From positions 2,015,205-2,079,204 of the forward strand of contig JABBOT010000080.1 in assembly GCA_016165875.1 (NCBI GenBank): a DNA stretch of 64,000 bases. The letters are read 5' to 3'. This document shows positions 42,709 to 53,194 of this stretch, piece after piece; the first letter of the stretch is position 1; each line of letters begins with the position of its first letter. Source of the stretch: Acanthopleura granulata. Lineage: Eukaryota; Mollusca; Polyplacophora; Chitonida; Chitonidae. The position numbers were made by a program, and so were the translations under genes. A model generated the notes under the pieces. That model had not been told where the DNA came from. It was given only the letters and a program-made list of their open reading frames with translations, and searched no databases.

Positions 42709-45700
42709 ATGAGTTCAAATTCTTTAGCTCCAATACGAATCAGCGATTGGATGGCCCCACAGGGTGCACCAGCCAATCCAGAGGCATTTATAAGAAAGAC
42801 ATTATGGGATGAACCAATGGGTGCATCTGTATTATTTGCCAAGGTAAACAGTTTTCAATGAAACAATGAATGGCCGAGACAACAAGACTTGCGCCAATTC
42901 AAATTAAGGTCGCGCTCTGGTCAAGCATTCAAGACGATTTCTACACTCACACAAAACTTTTTAATACGTCAAGAAATTTTGAATAGAAAGTTTTGCGTCG
43001 AGCATCTGGAACTTCTGTATAAAAGGGCCCAAGTTTGTGTGACAAGCCAAACAGTTTTCACCCTCCAGTTGAAGCCGCTTCGATTTCCGAAGAAGATATT
43101 GCTCAAGATGCATTACTTGACGGTAAGTTTGCGCTTTATTTAAACGCTTTCAATAATTCGAAATTCGCCCCAAATCATTTTTCTCTATTTTATTTGTGCT
43201 TTTTGGGGTTATTTTTTGGGTCATCAGAAATTGAAAGTTTTAGTATTTATCATTTTCGTGTAATCGACTACAAACTAGTGTAGTTCAGGCTTAAGCGTGA
43301 GTACTTGAAATTAGAAACAGTGAAGAGCAAGTAAAGCCAGTTGGTAGGAAGAGTTGGAATAGCGAGTATATACATATACAGCTTCAAAGCTAACTTTTCT
43401 GAACACAAACGACAAACAAATCTCAGATGTGAGCCCTGCAGGGCAAAGTAACTGTTTGACAAAGCAGTCAAAGCAGTCATTATGACTTTTTTATCAACTG
43501 GTCAAACAAAATTACGTTCCAGTACATCAATACGGATACCAGAGACCAACGGCACGGTAAATCGTTGTAACTGTTGTCTTAACATTTGTGCTCTGGTTTA
43601 TTTTTGATTCAACAATGATTCTCACCCTAGACCATTAATATCATATAGGCCCGCAGTGTATTTATATAATATAAGTGCACGCGATTGTTTTATCGAACAC
43701 TGTCATAACTGCATAGCTATCTAATGTGCAACTCCTAATAAAAATCTGCGCTTAATTTTACAATTGGCTTCCTCTATATAAACTATATTTTGAAATGATA
43801 TTTTTGGAGGAGATCTGTTGATGATCGTATATAATTATTTATTTATTGATTTTATTGATGTTATACGCCGTACTCAAGAATATTTCACTTATACGACGGC
43901 CGCCAGCATTATGGTGAGAGGAAACCGGGCATAGCCCAGGGGGAAACCCATGACCATCCACAGGTTGCTGGCGGGCCTTCCCAGGTACGCCCGGAGAGGA
44001 AACCAGCATGAGCTCACAGCGACCGTAATCACATACAATGCCTATGCTTAATCCTATATGGGGAATTAAGTTATTATATTAATTATTTCCATGAAATCTT
44101 ACTTAGCTGTTGTATTCGGCTTTCTGTCCTCAGTTTTCTGCCGTTGTTGTCTGTCTGCTGGTGTCCGCCAACGGCCAGCTACCGGAATCTCTGTCCATCC
44201 TCCCACTTGGACAATGCACGTCGACGTGCAGTTCAGTCCGGGTAGCCCGCGCAGCCACGTAAGTCTACCGTAATCATCCTCACTTAGCAAACACTTTAAC
44301 ATACGAACTTTCCTCTGCAATGGCCAGTTTCATAGTAGGAACTACAAGAGTTCTGTAAGTGTGGCTTCATGTCGTTCTGGCTGCATGTCGGTCAAATTTG
44401 GTCGTGGATTATCCCAGGGCTCTGCTCTGGGTTTCCTCCAACCATAATGCACCATAAAAGTTGTATAAGTGAAATATTCTTGAGAACTGCGTAAAACACC
44501 AATCAAATAAATAAATAAATCACGGTGAAATTTTATAGGCTTTCTGTGTCTATTAATATGGGTCATTCACTTAACGATGTAAGACGACGCGAAATCCTGT
44601 GCAATTTACATCACATGTAGATTGCGAATTTGTGCTTGTTTTTAGGAATGTTTCATTTTATCGTCCTGCATGTATGGGTATAAACAACATTAAATCTGTT
44701 CTATAAATCATGAAAAGCACTATTAGTTGTATGTTTCATTATCGCTATGTTCTGAATCGAAAGGACTGTCTATCATAGTCTTATATATTTTATTCTCAAA
44801 CTACAGGGAAGATGTTGACGCGGCCTTGAAACAACAACCAGAAATCCAGGCCAAAATAGCTGAATTAGAAGCTGAGCACGCAGCCCAGGAAAAGTCTTTC
44901 ATCCAGCCAGTCTCCTACAAGTGAGTGAAACTGGTGAAATATGATTCATTTATTTACTTGATTGTACATTAGCGCCCTGTTTTAAGGATGGAAGTGGTTG
45001 GAGTGCCCGGTGTTCAAATTAGCCACCTACGTTTGGAGAGTTGGTTACAAACTCTCCCACGTCTGACAAGCATGTCATACTGAATGGTGGAGGGTAAACT
45101 TGTAACCTATAATGAAATATGATATGGTAAATCTACGAATTCTTTGATCGCTTGCTTGGTCTGGTAGTTAGCGCATCCACCTCGAGGTCGGGAAATCCGG
45201 GATCAGTCCCGGATCGGGTCATACAAAAGACTTTAAAAATGGTGCTTGTTACTGCCTTACCTGCAGCTCAGCACTCACATGTTGGAGCAAGGAAACAGGA
45301 CTGGTCGGCCAGTGACTGGAAGGGGTGTCATGTCTGGTGTCTTCGGCATGATGTTCCAGTGGCGGCAACACTGTGGCGGCATGGACTCGTTCCGCCACAT
45401 GAAAACAAAGTATACATACATTTTAAGGACTTGTCATATGACTGACAAATCGTTGAGTACGACTTAAAACCCCAAGCATATACAACTGGGCCCACAAATT
45501 CCTTGTCTGAGACACATCTGGTGTCCTGGTGAATAAATGAAAGACAAGTGTCTTTAATCCCTAAACCACGGCTAGGATAAGAATACAGACCTCAGTTAAC
45601 TAGAAATGATGTAGATGATGTGTGGTTCTCTGTATGAGGTAATTTTAAACCATCTTATCATTTGATGTTTCAGATGCCCTTGCGCATCCAAATGCGAGGC

Positions 45701-46254
45701 TGTGCGTGAACGACTATACAGTTGTGACAATTGTCGTATTATTTGGCCGAGATGGGGCCTGACCAACGTTCGTTGCAAGTAAGTTCGTAGAGCGAAACCT
45801 GTTCCTGTCCTGAACCCTGGTTATCTCACCTGTTCCAGCAATGTGTATGATAAACAGGTCAATAGTCTAAATTACGAAACTTGATATCCTATACAAATAG
45901 CGCAATTACCTTTTCCAAGTCCCGGAAAAATAATGTAATTTGATCCTGCTAATTTTAGGTAGACACAATTCTAGGTAAACGGGGTTAAAGATGAGCTATA
46001 TGAATTTTTCTTTTTCTTTTTTCGCTCCTGAATTTTCTAACCTTCTCTTTTTCTTTCTCCTCTACAGAAGCCCTGGTGCGTACTGTCCTCTGGGGAGTAA
46101 TCAATGTGGTTGTCCCGGCCGATGTAGCGCTTACGGACGTCGCTCACAACCCGTCGTACTCTTCTGCCCACATTCTACAATGCCACTTGTTTTCAAGTAC
46201 ATAAACCTTTGTTCGAGCTGCTGCTGTCAGTACAACTACTGGTGGAAGGGGTAG
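42709..46254 (+). CDS. predicted five-exon gene, cysteine-rich C-terminus, family unknown
   Basis: Exons 42709-42843, 43026-43122, 44812-44920, 45674-45778 and 46068-46254, with compatible phases (0,1,2,2) and GT-AG borders. The first begins MSSNSLAPIRISDWMAPQGA. The second is acidic (AASISEEDIAQDALLD). The third continues with a charged helix (KQQPEIQAKIAELEAEHAAQ) that may form a coiled coil. The last two are rich in Cys, with CPCASKC, CDNC, CPLGSNQCGCPGRC and CSSCCC, suggesting metal binding or a disulfide-rich fold. No signal peptide is seen. The exon 2 acceptor (TATAAAAG) is weak, and the exon 3 acceptor could also be five bases upstream. I do not recognise a family. It ends at a TAG followed by an AATAAA-like GAAATAAATG at 46328. 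Confidence 0.55.
43836..44024 (-). mobile_element. SINE family S1, 5'-truncated
   Basis: Tail and body present; it stops inside the B-box region (GAGCTCACAGCGACCG). It lies in intron 2 of the predicted gene. Confidence 0.85.
44381..44520 (+). mobile_element. SINE family S1, 3' half
   Basis: Body from TTTGGTCGTGG to the CACCAATCAAATAAATAAATAAAT tail. Intron 2 of the predicted gene. Confidence 0.8.
45153..45480 (+). mobile_element. SINE family S2
   Basis: tRNA-like head TTGGTCTGGTAGTTAGCGCA, B-box-like GGGATCAGTCCC, and body GGGTCATACAAAAGACTTTA. The central GTGGCGGCAACACTG segment is followed by a 3' end TTGAGTACGACTTAAAACCCC. Intron 3 of the predicted gene. Confidence 0.75.
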
Positions 46255-46867
46255 TTCGCCGCCTTGCGAGAAAATGTGATTCACATCTGACCGCGAGTTT
46301 ACAGTTCTAATAATTATATTGATATTGAAATAAATGTTTTTCGCGTCGACGGGCGGGTGCTCAGATATTATGCGCACCTGTCACAATTTATCTAAATTCG
46401 TTATGGAATAGTGTGTTTGAATTAATGGTTGAATGAAACAAATTTAAACTTAGACGACTCGTTGTTGTGGGAGTTCGTGTTTTAATTACTCCATGCAGTC
46501 TAGAAAAATAGAACTGAACAACAGCTACACGTTTGGTGTACAAAAAATATGCGAATTGTGTACTTGAAATGGAAACAAAAGAAAAAAAAAGGAAAACCTG
46601 CATGTGTATTGGTCATATACACGGTTGTGTACCTCTTGCTACTCAAAAGTGCAGATGTTCAATTTTATTACAGTTTGTGGGCCTGTGGTACATTGTCGTG
46701 TTCACAGAGCAGAAGTATTAAAGTGCATTAGATGCATTGGTGCGTCTATCGGAATGGAACTTTTGATTGTTGAATTCCTGAGTGATTGACTCTATTTTTG
46801 CAGGTTTTCTGAAATCGTGGTGTAATGTATGAAGCAAATCAATTTGAAGCCACTCTGTGTATTTGAG

Positions 46868-47130
46868 TTTATTTCACGAAGCACCCGCTCGGATATCGCA
46901 GTTGGTAGAGCGTCCGTTTTCCGACGAGGAGATCTGGGTTCAAACCTGGGTCGGGTCATACCAAAGACTTTAAACATGGTACATCCTGCTTCCTCGCTAG
47001 ACTCTCAGCAATAAGAGGATAGAAGGTGGAATGGTCGGCCCGGTGTCGGTACAATGTGACTGGGTGAGGGGGCTTGTTTTGTGTCTTCGGCAAGTCGTCT
47101 CGGTGAGGCAGCACCAGATAAAAGATACGG
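46868..47130 (+). mobile_element. SINE family S2, partial
   Basis: Head with A-box-like ATCGCAGTTGGTAGAGCG and B-box GGGTTCAAACCTGG, then GGGTCATACCAAAGACTTTA. The body diverges after TGTGTCTTCGGCA and is followed by a short S1 tail fragment at about 47155-47180. Confidence 0.7.
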
Positions 47131-47290
47131 TGGACGTCCTGCACCAAGGAGACACCGCCTTCGTATAAGTGAAATATCCTCGAGTAGCTATGAATGATGC
47201 TTATAGTTATACAATAAGCATTCATTCATTTATTTCACGAAGCAGAAGTTTAGTTTTGAATGCTATAGTTACACTTAGTTAAAACTCTTT

Positions 47291-47373
47291 TACTTATTTA
47301 TTCATTTGATTGTTGCTTACGTCATTCTCAAGATTATTTCACATATATCACGGTGGTCAGTTTTATGACTGGA
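47291..47373 (-). mobile_element. SINE family S1, tail fragment
   Basis: Tail and 3' body only; diverged (GATTATTTCACATATATCACGG). Confidence 0.65.
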
Positions 47374-47684
47374 AAGATCAAACTTATAAGTATCTAACCG
47401 AATTCTCGTTTTCAAACCACAAATGCGTGAAGAACCGACTCCTCAAACTATGGAAGCAAGAGCAGACAGAAGCAAGTATATAGGTTTGTAGAGAATTCCG
47501 GAAAATACGGATGTTTTTCTCCATAAAAAACATACACCTATGTAGCTAAATAAGGTGATATTATTCACGACGGGATATGTCCCTACAAAGTTTTACGAAA
47601 CTTACAAAGATTCCTATGCCATCAGCTATTTTGTGTTCCCTATAACAGTGCGGCGATAGTGACTGTGACTGACTAGAGCAATGT

Positions 47685-47790
47685 AATGAACCCAGGTGCC
47701 TCTCACCAATACGATCGCTGTGAGTTCAAGCCCAGCTCACGCTAGTGGCTTCCTCTCCGGACGCACGTGGGAACGTCCGCTATCGAAAAA
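47685..47790 (+). mobile_element. SINE family S1, central fragment
   Basis: B-box TGTGAGTTCAAGCCCAGCTC plus TTCCTCTCCGGACGCACGTG. Cut on the right by the Helitron-like array. Confidence 0.65.
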
Positions 47791-49375
47791 TGGAAAATGG
47801 ACAAATGTGAGTGGCGAAACATCGTCATCTGCGTATGAATGTATCGGCCGACTATTAAAACTATACGTCCCAAAATCAACTGGAGTTGTAGCACTGATCT
47901 TTACTGACGATGGTGAACTGACGTTGAATCCATTTATATAGTGTACATAGGGATAATGACAATGTGGTTAGCACAGCAACTGTGAAAATCTCTAACTGTT
48001 TACCAAAAATTAAAAAAGAATATGGAAAACAATTGGACGGATACGAAGATTATATCTAACTATATGGTAGATAGAGAAATGGTAATCTGATTTCTATGGC
48101 AACCATGGACATGAACAAATGTGAGTCATGACACATCGTCAACCTCGGGAAACGGGGTTGTAGTCCGGATACCAGCTCATGTCTATTCATACAATATATA
48201 GGGTACAAATGACAATTGCTACCGCAAAAATGGAACAGATGTGTGTTGGGACTCCTCGGCACATCTGTATCCACGCATCCACCGAAAATTAAAACTCCAC
48301 ATGAAAAGCAATTGGGAAATGTAGCGCAAACACCTATCTGTGAATCGTATCTGTATATAAAGTATATTTGGGTATAAGGGCAATCCGTTTGCCATGGCAA
48401 CGGTGAAAATTGATAAATATGAGTCCTAGCACATCGTCATACCTGTATCTAAATAATCGAAACTAAGTTCATACCTAAATGTAGTTAGGAAATAGCATTC
48501 TGGTTACCATTGCAGGCGTGGAAATGAACAAATGTGAGTCTCGACACCTCGTCATCTGTGTATCTATATACCAAAAAATTTAAACTGTGCATGGAAAACA
48601 ATTTGAGAAGTAGCCTGAATACGAAGCCATATCTGTTAATACGGCATATAAAGAGAAAAGGGTGATCTGGTTACCGTGGCAACCTCGTTAATGGACCAAA
48701 AATGAGTTGCGACACCTGATCACATCTGCATCTTTGCACTCACCAAAAAATAAAATTGCACATGGAAAACAATTGGAGTTGTAGACCGGATACGAAATTA
48801 TATTTTTGCTTATACAGTATATGTGGTGATAATGGCAATCTAGTATCTTGGCAACCGTGAAAATGGACAAATGTGAGTCGACACACAGCGCCACCTCTAA
48901 ATCTAAGTATCCACCAAAAATTAAAACTGAATATGGAAAACAATTGAACTTGTAGCCCGGACAAGATGTTCTATGTATTTATACGGTGTGTATTGGGCAA
49001 ATGGTAATATGGTTACCAAGGCAAACGCGGAAATTTAAAAATGTTGGTGGCGACACATCATCACATCCATATCTAAGTATCGATCGAGAATTAAAACTGC
49101 ACGTGGAAAACAAGTTCAGATATACACCGGACGCAAAGTCACGTGTAGATCTACAGTATATATATATATGGGAAATGACGATATAACTTCCAAGGCAAGA
49201 GTTGATCGCCACACGTCATCACATCTACATCTACGTATCCACCAAAAATTAAAACTGCGCGCGGCGAACAATTTCAGATATAGCCTGGACACGGATACGG
49301 GCGGAAAGATGGACTAATACTATGCATTATACGCTCGTCCTAATGGCGGGCGTACAAAAATTGCTGAGTACGACA
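47790..49375 (+). mobile_element. Helitron-like non-autonomous element with ~165-170 bp tandem core
   Basis: At least eight diverged copies of a unit containing GGAAAACAATTGGA, CCATGGCAACCGTG and GAAAATGGACAAATGTGAGT. The best adjacent pairs are spaced 165-178 bp. Near the right end a GC-rich hairpin (TACGCTCGTCC-TAAT-GGCGGGCGTA, 49331-49355) resembles the 3' hairpin of Helitron-derived bivalve elements that carry satellite-like cores. No coding capacity. The Helitron assignment is inference; the tandem array is plain. Confidence 0.6.
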
Positions 49376-50627
49376 TAAAACCCAAAAATACATACACACG
49401 TACATACATATATACATTTTATGCATGTCACGCCCTTGTCAAGACTCGCACCTGTAACGACCGAGGCGAAGTGGACTCTTCCAAAAAAAGTTGGGCAGGT
49501 TTCGGCCATCATATGTGGTTTGTTTCAATCAAAACATTAACAAATCATACGCGCCTGTTAAGATGGGTCCCGTGACGACTGAGCAAAATTTTACGTTTAA
49601 TGGAAAAGCACAGAATCACGATGATATGTTAAACTTAAGCCAAACTTAGTCTTAACCTCTGTCATTTTCCCGAAACTTGAATTTGAACTTGAACGCTATA
49701 GAATTTTTCATTTCTTTCAGGAAGCTCCGAGACGACGCTTACAGTACTGAAACAAAAATCCATAAGGTCATTGACAATTTTGTTGTTGTAAGCTGTTTTC
49801 AAGTTAAAATAAAATCTGATTTACATGTAGGTTAAATCTTTCATCGGTGCATGGAGAGTTTGCCTCCTCTGATGAGTTTTCATTGGAATCGCCCATTTCC
49901 ATATCTCGGACTTGGAAGGAGTATATGCTTACAGGTGGAAGGGTGGAAGCAATTGATTAACTTTAAAACAGATTAATACTATGTTGGTAAAAACGGAAGG
50001 GGGGGGGGCAGATTAAAATAGAAGGCTTGATTTTTGCAGTAAAACGCCTCAGTTGTATGCCAACAAAAAGGCGCACATGCTGTTCGAAGAACATGTCCTT
50101 GCACTGTTAACAATTTAGGGTTTTTTTCACCTTGCGTGAATACGTCCATAGTCCTGCTTCTTTCTAGCTGCTTGGCTAAAAATTTAAATATGATTAAAAC
50201 GTAATCTCGGGAGCTGACATCGGTGCACGTTGACCTCTGCGAACTAGTACGGAGCATAGGATTCCGTATACTACTACACACATCTAAATTCACTTGTGTC
50301 GGTCGTAATGATATAAGCGACGTAAGAGTTTTAAATAAAGTTATCAAGAAACAACAGGTCAACATAGTTACCACATTGGATCCAGTTTAGTAGTTTAGTG
50401 AAATTGGATCCAGATTTTGTGCATGTTTCTCGCCTATCATGTCCATTAATGGAAAAATGGAAAGCAAGAAGATTTGCGATCCTCAATATGTTCCCGTATA
50501 AGGGCCAAATGTCAATATTTGGTTTCGGGACCAATGGTAAGAGTACGAAAGCATCTCCAGTTAAAAAGATATACATAGCTGGTCCGGTTCGGTACTCTTT
50601 TGCTTATAAAAATTTGGGGGAGCCTCC

Positions 50628-50887
50628 ATTAGCCGATAGGATTAGCCTACTTGTGCAGCGCAATGATCCAGGTGCCTGTGTTCTATGCGATCGCTGGGAG
50701 TTCAAGTCTAGCTCAAGCTGTCTTACTTTCCGGTCGTTTGTGGGAAGATTCACCAGCAAACTGCTGATAGTCGTGGGTTCCCCCCCTGCTCTGCCCGGTT
50801 TCCTCCCACCATAATGCTGGTCCCTATCGTATAAGTGAAACATTCTTGAGTACGGTGTGATATACCAATCAAATAAATAAATAAAAA
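50628..50887 (+). mobile_element. SINE family S1
   Basis: Full-length diverged copy ending ACCAATCAAATAAATAAATAAAAA. The head is inside a long open frame that it makes spurious. Confidence 0.85.
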
Positions 50888-51182
50888 AAGTGTTAACCAC
50901 ATGCTAAACCAATATATAACGAAAGAGGCACAGCTCTGCAAAGTTCTTGCTAATGAAGATGCTGTGTATAAATCTTGTGTAACTCCGAAAACTTTATGTG
51001 TGGACGGACAAACTTTATTCAAGACGGGCTGATAATAAACAGCCGGAAAATGGTTTCGCTATTTGCCCTTCCAAAGGTGACAATATAATGCGATTGTTAA
51101 TGCTGGCTTGGCAGGCAACGGATTAGCACAGCTGATGTTCCCGTTTAATGTAAAAAGAAATGTAAAAGTATTCGCTTTGAGT

Positions 51183-51236
51183 GTGTTTATTTGACTGGTG
51201 TTTTACTCCATACTTAATATTTCACTTATACCACGG
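51183..51236 (-). mobile_element. SINE family S1, tail fragment
   Basis: ATTTGACTGGTGTTTTACTC to TTCACTTATACCACGG. It abuts the candidate exon at 51239. Confidence 0.65.
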
Positions 51237-51388
51237 AGTTGGAAGTAACCGACGCTGTCCCCATGCACGAAGCTTTGAACGTCGCTGGCGATCGCGTCAG
51301 TTCTACAGTGTACCTAATGTTCCACTATGTAAAGGTAACAGACTGTCGCAAGTCAATGTATATATAGGCATATTGTGAAGAAACAGTT

Positions 51389-51648
51389 AATTTATTTATT
51401 TGATTGGTGTTTCACGTCGTGCTCAAGACCATTTCAATTATACGACGGCGGCCAGCATTGTGGCGCAAGGAAACCCGGTAGAGCTCTGGGGAAACACACG
51501 ACCATCCGCTGGCGGACCTTGCCACGTACGGCTGGAGAGGCAGCCAGCATGACTGAGGACTTGAACTCACAACGACCTCATTGTTGGGAGGCATCTGGGT
51601 CATTACCACGCGCTGGCACGCTAACAGCCTCGGCCCCGGAGGCCCCGG
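51389..51648 (-). mobile_element. SINE family S1
   Basis: Near-complete copy. The minus-strand head reads GGGGCCTCCGGGGCCGAGGC, another head variant. Confidence 0.85.
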
Positions 51649-52009
51649 TACAGTTAATTAATGTTCACTTTGCAGGCAACAGACAAGTCAAGTTAATGTA
51701 TACATGTTAAAATACGTAAATCATTTATTGACAACCACAAGTGTAAAAACAGGCGGATGGAACAGTTATGATGGATGATAAAAATCTTCCCTGGACGGAA
51801 AAATCGGAGAAATATTGAGTACGTTTAATCCAAGATCCACCCGAAAAATCGGAGAGCCTACCGGAAGAGCCATCTTCTTCAATTTCCATGAAAAGTTAGC
51901 TTCAAATATTCAAGTTGAAGAATGTCCAATCAATACCACATACATCTGGTTCTTACATCATTACGATATGTACTGTGTGCCGGTTTATACCCGATCCAGT
52001 AGATGAGGA

Positions 52010-52944
52010 ATGGGATATCGGATTCTTCACAAAGCCTGCACACAGTAACTAGGCTACATACTGGTCTTGCCACTCTACAACACCACAAAACGTATACGAC
52101 CACTAACTTTCATATATAATATGATCACACATCCACTGATATATGTATCTATTCACATTTAGTCCACATTGTATGCTGATGGGACACACACACATTATTC
52201 TACGACATGTGGAAAATAGCCTCTGAAATATCTGCACATCTGTATCCAACTAATCATGCAAATGTATACAATACACAAATATCAGATATCTCACAATCTT
52301 ATTTTCCATAAAACTCAATGGTCTGACAATGACCAATGATCTGTCACAACATTCGGGACTTTTGTTCCACTATTTACATTGGGTAATCAGCATTTTTCCA
52401 CACCAACATCTGTACATCTCTACAGCAATACAGAAATGTCATAATTCTGAACAATAATAACCTCTCATAATCCTACCATGTTGCCACCCAAAACTGTTCC
52501 AATCATCTATGCAAACGTCTAAATACATGTACCTGCAGAGAATCAACAGTTATTAACAATTGTCAGACAACAAATATATCGTTGAACTTTGTAACACAAT
52601 ATTTAAATTGTGGAGCTAATTAAAACTTTACATCAGCAGCAGAGTGGCGAAAATAATACAGTAAACTATACATGTTTATATGGAACAGAAGCGGCAAGCT
52701 TTACCAAAGATCTGAAAGTAACTGTTGATCTATTCAAGAGAAAGATCATGAAAAAAACAAAACAAAAGTAAAATGTTTCGATTGTAAGAGGGGCTGTGAG
52801 GAACATTCAATAATGTCACTAATGGTGTCACGCCCGCTTCCTCGTGCTTTAAAGTAGGTTTTTTTATATCAAATTACCTCTTTCGCGCACATGCAGATCT
52901 TACATGCGTTAAGTTCATTAAGACCTAAACATAAAAGTGTCATA
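52010..52944. other. no gene seen
   Basis: AT-rich sequence without supported coding regions. It may be 3' untranslated or intergenic DNA between convergent genes. Confidence 0.5.
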
Positions 52945-53194
52945 AATTTATTTATTTGATTCGTGTTTTACATCATACTCAAGAATATTTCCCTTATATG
53001 ACTAAAGCCTTGTGGTGGAAGGAAACCGGGCACATCCCAGGAGAAACACATGCCTATCTACATGTACAAGTTGCTGGCAGCATATCCCACTACTGCCACA
53101 GAGGAAGCCAGTATGAGCTGGACTTGAACTCACAGCGACAGTATTGGTGAGGGGCTCCTGGGACGCGCTAATCTCCTTTAGCCACCAAATCTCC
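52945..53194 (-). mobile_element. SINE family S1
   Basis: Diverged full copy with tail at 52945 and head ending TGGCTAAAGGAGATTAGCGCG on the minus strand. Confidence 0.8.

Larger units (their letters stand above)
49721..52006 (+). other. cluster of candidate exons, gene model not resolved
   Basis: Coding-like segments with splice signals: 49721-49787 (KLRDDAYSTETKIHKVIDNF, acceptor TTTCTTTCAG, donor GTAAGC); about 50400-50539 (KWKARRFAILNMFPYKGQMS, donor GTAAGA); 51239-51334 (LEVTDAVPMHEALNVAGDRV, donor GTAACA); and 51815-52006 (PTGRAIFFNFHEKLASNIQ to a stop). The [GR]-R-A/F-I-x-x-N pattern in two of them faintly recalls caspase p20 starts, but I could not chain the phases and do not assert a family. 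Confidence 0.3.

Noticed and set aside
44099..44320. minus-strand frame of 73 residues with a Trp/Arg-rich middle
   Set aside because: No recognisable family and no splice or promoter support; it overlaps intron 2 of the predicted gene. Could be an old transposon fragment.
48056..49212. several minus-strand frames of 60-114 residues
   Set aside because: They are translations of successive units of the tandem array.
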